This document shows, in pieces, positions 1 through 5,963 of a stretch of 5,963 nt of DNA. The stretch is taken from assembly GCA_946482345.1 (NCBI GenBank), contig CAMLRJ010000235.1, forward strand, positions 1 through 5,963. The letters run 5' to 3'. Below the pieces are notes generated by a model that saw only the letters and a list, made by a program, of their open reading frames with translations, did not search any database and was not told where the DNA came from. Source of the DNA: an uncultured Cellvibrio sp. GTDB taxonomy: Bacteria > Pseudomonadota > Gammaproteobacteria > Pseudomonadales > Cellvibrionaceae. Each line of letters begins with the position of its first letter. The first letter of the stretch is position 1. A program made the position numbers and the translations under genes.

Positions 1-27
1 GAGTTCAGACGTGTGCTCTTCCGATCT
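1..27 (+). other. Illumina TruSeq adapter remnant (artefact)
   Basis: The first 27 bases, ending in the characteristic CTCTTCCGATCT, match from memory the 3' portion of the Illumina TruSeq/multiplexing read-2 adapter. It is library-construction sequence left on a contig end, not genome. The regulator reading frame begins to look like protein right after it, so the insert starts at base 28. Any frame read through these bases should be ignored. Confidence 0.95.
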
Positions 28-29
28 TA

Positions 30-962
30 CAACAAATTTATTATCTGGAAGCTTACTACCGGACATATCCGCAATTTATTTTGGTGCTTAACCTGCTACC
101 TTTGACTTACGGCGGATTTCTTTTTTTGTATGTTCGCAGTTTTTTGACTGATCAACCCTTGCGCAAAAAAGACAGCCTGCATTTTGTATTCTTTTTGATT
201 GGGTTGATTCTGCAAATACCGCTAATGTTTTTGCAGGATCATGAAAAACTCCAACTAATAGAACAAGCACTCGCAGGCCAAATTCATTGGCAGATACAAA
301 TTTTTTCGCTGTTACTGCCAATAATCTCTTCGACTTATGCAATCTTGTCGTATCGATTATTGCAACAACACCCCATGGCACAACATAAATCCTTGTCATG
401 GTTAAATTTTATGCTGAAGCTGAATATGATTATTTGGTTAGTGGTATGGCTGTCGATATTGATCCCGCAAGAGACGCTGATAATCACCACCCGCATTATT
501 TATTTACTGGTTGGATTAGTAATTTATAGCTTGGGCTATTTTAGTTTGCGTCAACCGAATATTTTTATTGAAGGCAATTACACATTTAAAGAACCAACAC
601 CCAAGTATGGTGAAAATCGTCTACCGGATGAATTACGCGAAAGCATTTGGCAGGAACTGGAAGCTTACATGCGCACCAAAGAACCTTGGCGGGCGGCCAA
701 CCTCACACTAATACAATTGGCAAATGACACAGGTATTTCAAGTCATCACATTTCCCAAGTACTTAATGATCATCTCGGCGTGTCATTTAACGATTATCTG
801 AATCAATACAGAGTCAATGCTGTTTGTGCCGAACTGACAAACAAAGAACCTACACTGTTGGAAATAGCGATGGACTGTGGATTTTCATCCAAATCCAGTT
901 TTAATGCGACCTTCAAAAAACACACAGGCAAAACACCATCCGAATATCGTAAATCCATTTAA
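30..962 (+). CDS. Membrane-anchored AraC-family transcriptional regulator, 5' truncated
   Basis: Partial gene whose true start lies beyond the contig end. The frame is open and protein-like from base 30 (reading QQIYYLEAYYRTYPQF before the TTG at 81), so TTG 81 is almost certainly an internal Leu codon and not the start. Numbering from that codon, about five hydrophobic segments are visible (roughly residues 2-20, 33-51, 72-92, 108-128, 138-156), with probably more upstream. A cytoplasmic linker follows, then a C-terminal AraC/XylS double helix-turn-helix at about 205-293. The second HTH carries the family signature: IAMDCGFSSKSSFNATFKKH followed by GKTPSEYR. The family binds promoter DNA through this domain; here the N-terminal part probably senses a membrane or envelope signal instead of a cytoplasmic sugar. 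The ligand is unknown. The two envelope genes downstream on the same strand are plausible targets, inferred only from adjacency. Confidence 0.9.
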   Translation, partial: QQIYYLEAYYRTYPQFILVLNLLPLTYGGFLFLYVRSFLTDQPLRKKDSLHFVFFLIGLILQIPLMFLQDHEKLQLIEQALAGQIHWQIQIFSLLLPIISSTYAILSYRLLQQHPMAQHKSLSWLNFMLKLNMIIWLVVWLSILIPQETLIITTRIIYLLVGLVIYSLGYFSLRQPNIFIEGNYTFKEPTPKYGENRLPDELRESIWQELEAYMRTKEPWRAANLTLIQLANDTGISSHHISQVLNDHLGVSFNDYLNQYRVNAVCAELTNKEPTLLEIAMDCGFSSKSSFNATFKKHTGKTPSEYRKSI

Positions 963-996
963 TCCATGATTTTTGTCAATAAACCCTTGGTTTTGA

Positions 997-1018
997 GTCC
1001 AATCTTAAAATATTGGAC
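997..1018. promoter_or_regulatory. Inverted repeat in the regulator-lipoprotein gap, possible operator
   Basis: GTCCAAT (997-1003) and ATTGGAC (1012-1018) form a perfect 7-bp inverted repeat around an 8-nt AT-rich spacer. It lies 60 bp before the lipoprotein start, in the 115-bp gap after the AraC-type regulator. The spacer contains TAAAAT, which could act as a -10 hexamer, but I found no -35 at proper spacing. No T-tract follows, so an intrinsic terminator is less likely. AraC proteins usually bind direct repeats, so this symmetric site need not be theirs. Chance occurrence is possible. Confidence 0.3.
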
Positions 1019-1077
1019 GCTTTAATTACCTCAATCACTCAGGATGCAGCTGATTTTTCGACACCACAGGGATCCCC

Positions 1078-1680
1078 ATGAAGAAAATACTCTTGTTACT
1101 TTTTATCAGCTTCAATTTAATTAGCTGCGCCCATTCACCCACACCGTCAAAGGTTACTGGTCTGACAATTTGTGAACAGAGCAAATGCTCATCGCAATCA
1201 CCGACAAAAACGCTTGATCAACTGCAAACTTTGTTACAAACCAATTCAGGGAAAGCCACTATTTGCAGCGCAGACGCCAACCGCCATCTATGTACAAAAC
1301 CCAAGGTTTGTCATTTTGTTTTGGGCGGAATACTGCCGGGGAATGGTTGTGCCAACTCATTGCACTTTAGTGAAGTAAAACGAATCGACCAACAACTGTC
1401 TATGCAAGCAGATATGCCATTGAAATTTTGGGGAACACCCGTTGTTTGCAAAACAGCTGATGCATTGCTTACAAACAGTCCCGATCATTTATCGCTGACA
1501 CTCAAGCCCCATATTTGTAGCTGGATGGTAATGGGGGTCATGACAGCAAAACTGGAATTTCATATAAACTGGATCAATCTTGATACAAACGAGATTGGCG
1601 GTTACTGGCACCACAGCGTGAGTGGAACGGGCAATGGCCGAGGTTCAGGATATATGATTATGCAATTTTCAAATCAATGA
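1078..1680 (+). CDS. Cysteine-rich lipoprotein of unrecognised family
   Basis: A 200-aa protein with a clear lipoprotein signal peptide: Lys-Lys, a hydrophobic core, then the lipobox LISC with the lipidated Cys at 17. Ala at +2 (not Asp) suggests outer-membrane sorting by the Lol rule. The mature part has eight further Cys (32, 37, 63, 72, 78, 91, 124, 147), an even number consistent with up to four disulfides in the periplasm. The C-terminus is Gly-rich (about 174-191, with GTGNGRGSGY). I do not recognise the family and assign no function. The start is supported by an AGGGA Shine-Dalgarno at 1068-1072, five bases before ATG. The next gene begins 17 bp after its stop, on the same strand, so the two are probably cotranscribed and may act together in the envelope. 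Confidence 0.8.
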   Translation: MKKILLLLFISFNLISCAHSPTPSKVTGLTICEQSKCSSQSPTKTLDQLQTLLQTNSGKATICSADANRHLCTKPKVCHFVLGGILPGNGCANSLHFSEVKRIDQQLSMQADMPLKFWGTPVVCKTADALLTNSPDHLSLTLKPHICSWMVMGVMTAKLEFHINWINLDTNEIGGYWHHSVSGTGNGRGSGYMIMQFSNQ

Positions 1681-1685
1681 AGCCC

Positions 1686-1691
1686 AAGGAG
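1686..1691 (+). promoter_or_regulatory. Shine-Dalgarno AAGGAG that decides the start of the beta-barrel gene
   Basis: AAGGAG lies six bases before the ATG at 1698. The in-frame ATG at 1677, which overlaps the lipoprotein stop as ATGA, lies upstream of this site, and the ATG at 1692 directly abuts it. Only 1698 has normal spacing, and it also gives the cleanest signal peptide. Confidence 0.75.
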
Positions 1692-1697
1692 ATGTAT

Positions 1698-2339
1698 ATG
1701 TATTTAACCAAACGACTATTAATGTCCTGCTGTTTATTGGCGAGTATCAACAGTTTCGCTGAAACCAATCCCGGTACAGATCATACCGGTTGGTATATTG
1801 GCGGTGCACTGGGCGCCAACAAAAGCGAATTTGAAGTGGATGATTTCTCATTCAGTGAAGACACTTTCGGGCATCAAGTTTACGGTGGTTACAATTTCAA
1901 TCAGTGGTTTGGAATTGAAGCCAGTTTTTTCCTGTCGGGTGATGTGTCAGACAACGAATCGGGCGTAAGAGATGCTTACTTCAGTAGTATTTCGATTGCC
2001 CCTAAAGTGACCATCCCGATTTCACCGCAATTTAGTTTTTTTGCAAAAATCGGTTTAACCCAGTTAGCTTACACAGAAGAATATTCTCGTCGCTATTATG
2101 ATTATTACGATGACGATTGGTATGACTACTACGACAGGCGCCAAAGCTGGACCGATCAAGTCACCAGCTACACCGCTGGTGTTGAATGGAGCATCACCAA
2201 CCATTTGAAATTACGCGCCATGTACGATTATGTATCAGGCACCATCGAAGAAGATGATTACGACTACTACGATTTCTATCTTGACGAGTTAGACGTAACC
2301 CTCAAGACCTTCTCAATCGGTGCGCACTATCAGTTTTAG
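1698..2339 (+). CDS. Small outer-membrane beta-barrel protein (OmpA-like transmembrane domain fold)
   Basis: A 213-aa protein from the ATG at 1698; starting at 1677 would add seven residues that disrupt the signal peptide. An N-terminal Sec signal peptide ends at about Ala21 (SFA|ET). The mature part shows alternating amphipathic strands typical of an 8-stranded barrel: GWYIGGALGANKS, QVYGGYNFNQWFGIEASFF, SISIAPKVTIPIS, FSFFAKIGLTQLAY, YTAGVEWSITNHLKLRAMYDY, and a last strand ending in Phe (SIGAHYQF), the usual BAM recognition end. No peptidoglycan-binding OmpA C-terminal domain is present, so it is a barrel only. Two acidic, aromatic segments (about residues 133-146 and 184-199) probably lie in surface loops 3 and 4. 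Barrels of this type serve in adhesion, stress resistance or membrane stability; the specific role here is unknown. It follows the lipoprotein gene by 17 bp, probably in one operon. Confidence 0.88.
   Translation: MYLTKRLLMSCCLLASINSFAETNPGTDHTGWYIGGALGANKSEFEVDDFSFSEDTFGHQVYGGYNFNQWFGIEASFFLSGDVSDNESGVRDAYFSSISIAPKVTIPISPQFSFFAKIGLTQLAYTEEYSRRYYDYYDDDWYDYYDRRQSWTDQVTSYTAGVEWSITNHLKLRAMYDYVSGTIEEDDYDYYDFYLDELDVTLKTFSIGAHYQF
2094..2294 (+). repeat. Three YDYYD motifs in predicted surface loops of the beta-barrel protein
   Basis: The segment 2094-2135 encodes YYDYYDDDWYDYYD and 2247-2294 encodes EEDDYDYYDFYLDELD. The pentapeptide YDYYD occurs twice in the first and once in the second. The three copies use different mixtures of TAT/TAC and GAT/GAC codons, so the similarity is at protein level and not a recent DNA duplication. 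Confidence 0.7.
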
Positions 2340-2350
2340 TTTTTGACAGA

Positions 2351-2374
2351 CAAGCAGCCACATCAGGCTGCTTG
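2351..2374. terminator. Hairpin after the beta-barrel gene, possible transcription terminator
   Basis: CAAGCAGCC (2351-2359) and GGCTGCTTG (2366-2374) form a perfect 9-bp GC-rich stem with a 6-nt loop, 11 bp after the beta-barrel stop. Position and stem suit an intrinsic terminator for the lipoprotein-barrel unit. No run of T follows on the + strand, so it may instead be a 3' end stabiliser or a weak terminator. Confidence 0.5.
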
Positions 2375-2398
2375 ATCTCATCAAAACTCACCAATTAA

Positions 2399-2466
2399 AC
2401 ACCCATTTACACCCATTTTTAACTAATCACGCCTAAAAACTATTTATATTGGGTGTAAATGGGTGT
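2399..2466. promoter_or_regulatory. Double-unit inverted repeat upstream of fic, probable operator
   Basis: ACACCCATTTACACCCA (2399-2415) is perfectly reverse-complemented by TGGGTGTAAATGGGTGT (2450-2466), 17 bp each with a 34-bp spacer. Each arm itself holds the unit ACACCC/GGGTGT twice at a 10-bp period, so there are four unit copies with both members of a pair on the same helix face. Arm centres are 51 bp apart, about five helical turns, which would allow looping or cooperative binding. The right arm lies just after a possible -10 (TATATT) and ends 12 bases before the fic ATG, so a bound protein would block transcription. The C-terminal winged helix of Fic is an obvious candidate binder, but that is inference. 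Confidence 0.65.
2445..2450 (+). promoter_or_regulatory. Candidate -10 element of the fic promoter
   Basis: TATATT matches five of six positions of the sigma-70 -10 consensus and would place the transcription start near 2457, inside the right operator arm and about 22 bases before the fic ATG. No convincing -35 is seen 16-18 bp upstream, so the promoter is weak or needs help. Confidence 0.35.
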
Positions 2467-2478
2467 AAATTTGGTAGC

Positions 2479-3528
2479 ATGATTGACTACAACCAACTCA
2501 AAATCACGCCCGACATTCTGGGCATAATCGCTAGAATTGACGAATTCAAAGGCGCTTGGCGTGCGCTGGGCAGGCTGGCGCCCGAAAGATTGATCTCCTT
2601 GCGCCGGGTAGCAACCATTGAAAGTATCGGCTCATCCACACGCATTGAAGGCAGCAAGCTTAGCGATAGAGAAGTAGAAAAATTACTTTCCAATATTGCC
2701 ATTCGCTCATTCGAAACACGCGATGAACAGGAAGTCGCCGGTTATGCCGAACTGATGGATCTGGTTTTTAATTCTTGGGACGAAATTCCGTTCAGCGAAA
2801 ACCACATCAAACAATTACATCAAATTTTATTGCATCACAGTGAAAAGGATTTATGGCACAGAGGCAATTACAAAACTCACCCCAATAATGTGGCCGCTTT
2901 TGATGAAAATGGAACACAGATTGGAATTGTGTTTGAAACAGCTTCACCTTTCGACACACCAATAAGAATGACCGAATTAATTTCATGGATTAACACTGAG
3001 CGTGAAAGAGCTTTTCTACATCCCTTATTATTAATCGGCATTTTTGTCGTAGTTTTTTTGGAAATCCACCCCTTTCAAGATGGTAACGGTCGTCTGAGTC
3101 GCGTGTTAACAACCTTGCTTTTATTACAAGCTGGCTATGCTTATGTTCCCTATAGCTCGTTGGAAAGTGTAATTGAACTCAACAAAGAAAATTATTATTT
3201 AGCCTTACGGCAAACACAAAGTAGCATTCGATCCGATAATCCCAACTGGCACCCGTGGTTGATGTTTTTTCTGAATTCATTATCAGAACAAGTACGTCGA
3301 TTAGAGAAAAAAATCGAACGTGAAAAAATTATAATATCTAACCTGCCGGAGCTGTCTCTGCAAATAATAGAATTCACCCGTGAACACGGCCGCATCACGA
3401 TTGGTGAAGCCATTAAATTAACCAGCAGCAATCGAAATACACTCAAACAACATTTTCGCAATTTGGTTAATCGGGGATATTTAAATCAGAAAGGCAGCGG
3501 TCGCGGTGTTTGGTATGAGTTGAGTTGA
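2479..3528 (+). CDS. fic: Fic-family protein (class II AMP-transferase) with C-terminal winged helix
   Basis: A 349-aa Fic protein, close in length and layout to SoFic-type enzymes. Fic proteins typically transfer AMP from ATP to a Ser, Thr or Tyr of a target protein. Order: N-terminal helices carrying the auto-inhibitory motif (S/T)xxxE(G/N), seen as S-T-R-I-E-G at 53-58, which makes it class II (inhibitor helix N-terminal to the core). Then the catalytic FIC motif HPFQDGNGRLSR at 197-208 with the base His197, acidic Asp201 and phosphate-binding GNGR all intact. Last, a winged helix at about 295-347 (GRITIGEAIKLTSSNRNTLKQHFRNLVNRGYL-type, wing near GSGRGVWY). The ATG at 2479 is preferred over the in-frame TTG at 2449 because the latter falls inside the -10/operator region; the ribosome site is weak. 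The target is unknown and no separate antitoxin gene is present, as expected for a self-inhibited class II enzyme. Probably autoregulated through the upstream inverted repeat. Confidence 0.92.
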   Translation: MIDYNQLKITPDILGIIARIDEFKGAWRALGRLAPERLISLRRVATIESIGSSTRIEGSKLSDREVEKLLSNIAIRSFETRDEQEVAGYAELMDLVFNSWDEIPFSENHIKQLHQILLHHSEKDLWHRGNYKTHPNNVAAFDENGTQIGIVFETASPFDTPIRMTELISWINTERERAFLHPLLLIGIFVVVFLEIHPFQDGNGRLSRVLTTLLLLQAGYAYVPYSSLESVIELNKENYYLALRQTQSSIRSDNPNWHPWLMFFLNSLSEQVRRLEKKIEREKIIISNLPELSLQIIEFTREHGRITIGEAIKLTSSNRNTLKQHFRNLVNRGYLNQKGSGRGVWYELS

Positions 3529-3556
3529 TTTTCATCAAAACAAATTAAGTTGTTTT
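3525..3556. terminator. Very short convergent junction with weak AT-rich hairpins
   Basis: Only 16 bp separate the stops of fic (+) and the HEPN gene (-). Two weak stems are visible: TTGAT/ATCAA (3525-3529 with 3534-3538) and AAAACAA/TTGTTTT (3537-3543 with 3550-3556). They overlap both genes' ends and have A/T tracts on either side, so they might serve as a minimal bidirectional terminator. Stability would be low. Confidence 0.2.
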
Positions 3557-4906
3557 AATTTCTTCTTTTTCTTGATCTTTTGATAACTCTGGCCAACCTA
3601 AAACACTATAAGCAGTAAGACTTCCATCATACTTAATCACCTTGGCAATTAGGTGGTAAAAAATTGCCAAGCAAGTAAATGCTTGATTCCAGTATTTCTG
3701 AACATTTTCGGGTGATTCGTCAATAATATCAGCATGTGCTGACTTATTACGCAATTTATTCCAATCAGACGGCCAGTTTGCAAACAAAGGCTTGTCCGCT
3801 ACATGTATTCGCAATCCAGCAGCAATGCTCTTTTCTTTGAAATTAGAAAGTGAACTGCATAATTTTTCAAAAATCTCTTGATCAATACCTGCAACTGTCA
3901 ATTTTGTACGAGTATCTATCAGCTTTTCTTCAAAAGAATCATCATTTTTTAACAGATCTGAAAAATTATTTTTAAATACCCCTTCTATCGAAGTTGTTAA
4001 AGCTAGAGCCCATAACTCAACTCTTTTATCATGAGCCACAAACACCTTATGCCAATAACCATAAAGCTCTTCCATCTTGGCTGGTGCCTGCAAGAAAGCG
4101 GATACATATTTATCAAGAAAGTTTATCAAATTGGGATAATTATCTGGAGATTTTGACTCAAACGGACGCAAGAGATGCGACTTGGAAATTTTATGCAATG
4201 AGCGAATTTTTATTGATTGAATATCACCACCCCACGTCTCTTCAAGCACCAAATTGAGCTGCATGCCTACAGCAATCGATAATCCTCTGAGAACAGCCTG
4301 AACATACTGCTCCAAATCTAAAGTAATGGGCTCAGGTACACTTGCGCTAACAATCAATTTTCCTTCCGAATTATTAATTTTTATATCCATTCCACTAATT
4401 TTAGCGCTCAGCACTATGCGTCTGCTTTGCCCATTGTCATACTCGAACTGGTTATAAGGTAAATCAATAGAATAAGGTATTATGAATTGAAACCGTGTTG
4501 ATTTTTCTTTCCCCAACCTTTGCTGCCTTTTAGTCAAGCAATTAAAACGTGACTTAATAACAACACTATTTGTAGGAAAAAAATAATGATTATTTAACTC
4601 TAACATTTTTGCTGTCCATTTGAATCCATGCGTATCCAAGAAATCCATATCATAATAATGTTCGTCAGGAATAATAGTTCCCGGCAGACAATCTTTAGGA
4701 TTAACCCCCAATTGGGCAAAAGGTATGCCTTCTGGATTCACATGAATCATATGCAACAATAAATTACCATCGTTATCCTGTGTAATTTTTCCAGAACCAT
4801 TAAAAATAACAGGGTTATCTGATTTTCGCTGTGTCAGAGTGATACTTATTCCATCAATTTCAAATGTAGAAGCCAATACATTTTTTATTAAATCTACTGA
4901 AGCCAT
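3545..4906 (-). CDS. Putative HEPN-domain ribonuclease (ApeA/Abi-like), unrecognised N-terminal domain
   Basis: A 453-aa protein from the ATG at 4906. A GTG at 4912 is also possible and would overlap the mutL stop as GTGA. The G-rich stretch at 4915-4919 lies 8 bases before the ATG but only 2 before the GTG, so ATG is favoured. The N-terminal ~200 residues look beta-rich and I do not recognise them. The C-terminal part (about 265-430) is mainly helical and contains R-N-K-S-A-H at 386-391 in the context DWNKLRNKSAHADII. This is the HEPN RNase signature (Arg, polar residue, four residues to His) that forms the active site across a dimer; a preceding helix holds a possible conserved Glu (LTTSIEGVF, about 308). 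Layout of a sensor-like N-terminus plus C-terminal HEPN recalls ApeA-type antiphage proteins, which cleave RNA on infection. That role is inferred. No signal peptide or membrane segment is seen. The gene is AT-rich compared with mutL and follows it with at most a few bases between. Confidence 0.75.
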   Translation of the reverse strand: MASVDLIKNVLASTFEIDGISITLTQRKSDNPVIFNGSGKITQDNDGNLLLHMIHVNPEGIPFAQLGVNPKDCLPGTIIPDEHYYDMDFLDTHGFKWTAKMLELNNHYFFPTNSVVIKSRFNCLTKRQQRLGKEKSTRFQFIIPYSIDLPYNQFEYDNGQSRRIVLSAKISGMDIKINNSEGKLIVSASVPEPITLDLEQYVQAVLRGLSIAVGMQLNLVLEETWGGDIQSIKIRSLHKISKSHLLRPFESKSPDNYPNLINFLDKYVSAFLQAPAKMEELYGYWHKVFVAHDKRVELWALALTTSIEGVFKNNFSDLLKNDDSFEEKLIDTRTKLTVAGIDQEIFEKLCSSLSNFKEKSIAAGLRIHVADKPLFANWPSDWNKLRNKSAHADIIDESPENVQKYWNQAFTCLAIFYHLIAKVIKYDGSLTAYSVLGWPELSKDQEKEEIKTT

Positions 4907-4908
4907 TT

Positions 4909-5963
4909 TCACTGCCCCCGCATAAACATCTTATCCAAATCATCCAACGATTGAAGCAACCAAGTTGGTCTGCCGTGATTACATTGACCGCTTCTTTCTG
5001 TCGCCTCCATATCACGTAGAAGTGCATTCATTTCAGGAATGGTTAATTTTCTATTCGCGCGGACTGAGCCGTGGCAGGCCATTGTCGATAAAATGTCGTT
5101 GATGTGGTGTTGGATGCGTTCGCTGCTGCCGTGTTCGATTAGGTCGGAGAGAACATCGCGGACTAATTGTTCGACTTTGGCTCTTTGTAAAATAATCGGG
5201 ATTTGGCGAATTAATAAAGTTTCGGGGCCTGCGCGTTGTAATTCAAAACCGAGTGATTGAAAAATGGATTGAAAATTATCGGCGCAATCCGCTTCTTTTT
5301 CGCTGACTGCAATGGATTCAGGCACTAACAAAGGTTGTGCATGAATTCCGCCTTCGTTAAATGCCGATTTCATTCGCTCGTAGGTGACGCGCTCGTGGGC
5401 TGCGTGCATGTCTACCATAATTAAACCCTGCGCATTTTCGGCGAGAATATAAATACCTTTTAATTGCGCTATGGCATAACCGAGTGGTGGAATATCGTCA
5501 CTCGGCGATTCAGGTAAAGTTTGCGATGAATTGTGTAATGCGGAATAAACCGCCATTTGTTCGCGCACTGCTGATGAACTGGTTGAATATGACGGCGTGT
5601 ATTGTCGCTGATAATAGCTATTCGAATTGCCAACACTTTCATCAGATGAAGCTGGTGAATTTGCACTGGTTTGGGATGAATATCCAAACCCCATATTTTC
5701 CTGGCCTTTGAATTCACCCGCACCTATGCCTTCAATTTTTGCTGCAGCATGATCGACGGATTGTTGCTGACGTGACAACGTATCTTCCGGTCGTACATTT
5801 GCAAGCGCGTGATGCAAACTTGAATAGATAAAATCATGCACATTGCGATTATCACGAAAACGCACTTCATGTTTGGTGGGATGCACATTCACATCGACGG
5901 TTGCTGCATCCAATTCCAGATACAACACAAACGCCGGATGGCGGCCGTGATGCAATACATCCT
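4909..5963 (-). CDS. mutL: DNA mismatch repair protein MutL, 3' part (5' end beyond the window)
   Basis: The C-terminal ~351 codons of MutL, which links MutS mismatch recognition to strand incision. The frame stays open to the right edge, reading D-V-L-H-H-G-R-H-P, so the TTG at 5955 is not the start; the GHKL ATPase motifs lie outside the window. Numbering from that Leu codon: end of the transducer domain with [13 protein letters not shown] (21-33); a Ser/Gln/Tyr-rich flexible linker (about 60-150); and the C-terminal dimerisation/endonuclease domain. The latter retains [12 protein letters not shown] (182-193, the DQHAx2Ex4E metal motif with Met for Gln), ACHGSVRA (293-300), CNHGRPTW (325-332) and terminal FMR (344-346). 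E. coli MutL lacks these, so this MutL is probably a nicking endonuclease in a MutH-independent pathway. The next gene on the strand is the HEPN gene, not miaA. Confidence 0.96.
   Translation of the reverse strand, partial: DVLHHGRHPAFVLYLELDAATVDVNVHPTKHEVRFRDNRNVHDFIYSSLHHALANVRPEDTLSRQQQSVDHAAAKIEGIGAGEFKGQENMGFGYSSQTSANSPASSDESVGNSNSYYQRQYTPSYSTSSSAVREQMAVYSALHNSSQTLPESPSDDIPPLGYAIAQLKGIYILAENAQGLIMVDMHAAHERVTYERMKSAFNEGGIHAQPLLVPESIAVSEKEADCADNFQSIFQSLGFELQRAGPETLLIRQIPIILQRAKVEQLVRDVLSDLIEHGSSERIQHHINDILSTMACHGSVRANRKLTIPEMNALLRDMEATERSGQCNHGRPTWLLQSLDDLDKMFMRGQ

Noticed and set aside
81..83. TTG as start codon of the AraC-type regulator
   Set aside because: The frame is open back to the adapter junction and the upstream residues look like the same membrane protein; no ribosome site precedes the TTG.
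1698..1730. Beta-barrel protein as a lipoprotein (LLMSC could be a lipobox)
   Set aside because: The hydrophobic stretch before the Cys is too short and Met is unusual at that lipobox position; a normal signal peptide with SFA cleavage fits much better.
2399..2470. CRISPR-like or iteron array
   Set aside because: Only four short units in inverted pairs with one spacer, no cas or replication gene nearby; position over the fic promoter fits an operator.
3728..3751. HepT-type RX4HXY toxin motif with an MNT partner
   Set aside because: The residue two after the His is Asp, not Tyr, no nucleotidyltransferase antitoxin is adjacent, and the protein is about three times longer than HepT.
3994..4257. 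87-codon + strand open frame inside the HEPN gene
   Set aside because: It is antisense to a well-supported coding frame, has no ribosome site and no recognisable domain.
5469..5723. Open frames on both strands within the mutL linker region
   Set aside because: They are other-frame shadows of the MutL coding sequence, His-rich and without family features.
5953..5955. TTG as start codon of MutL
   Set aside because: It is an internal Leu within the conserved D-V-L-H-H-G-R-H-P stretch; the frame runs off the window.

Overview
The window looks like chromosomal DNA from a gammaproteobacterium. The best clue is the 3' part of mutL, which resembles MutL of the Pseudomonas/Cellvibrio side of the class: it keeps the C-terminal endonuclease motifs that E. 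coli MutL has lost. No narrower placement is supported. The first 27 bases are not biological. They match the end of an Illumina TruSeq read-2 adapter, so this is an assembled contig end with untrimmed adapter and the genomic sequence starts at base 28.

Left part (28-2339, + strand): a 5'-truncated membrane-bound AraC-family regulator, then after a 115-bp gap a two-gene envelope unit. The unit is a small cysteine-rich lipoprotein of unrecognised family followed 17 bp later by an 8-stranded-type outer-membrane beta-barrel protein with Tyr/Asp-rich loops. A hairpin follows the barrel gene. The layout suggests, but does not prove, that the regulator controls the two envelope genes.

Middle part (2399-3528, + strand): a class II Fic AMP-transferase with a C-terminal winged helix, preceded by a 17-bp perfect inverted repeat. 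Each arm contains the same 10-bp-period unit twice. The right arm overlaps the likely transcription start, which fits an autoregulatory operator.

Right part (3545-5963, - strand): mutL runs in from the right edge and its stop touches the start of a 453-455 aa protein that ends in a HEPN-type RNase motif (R-N-K-S-A-H). This AT-rich gene sits where miaA usually follows mutL in gammaproteobacteria. It is convergent with fic, with 16 bp between the stops. The HEPN protein is the most interesting item here: a candidate single-gene RNA-targeting (abortive-infection-like) effector coupled translationally to a mismatch-repair gene. Fic plus HEPN may form a small accessory island, but any functional link between them is speculation.

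No stretch over 300 bases lacks a gene. I saw no tRNA, rRNA, CRISPR array or insertion sequence.
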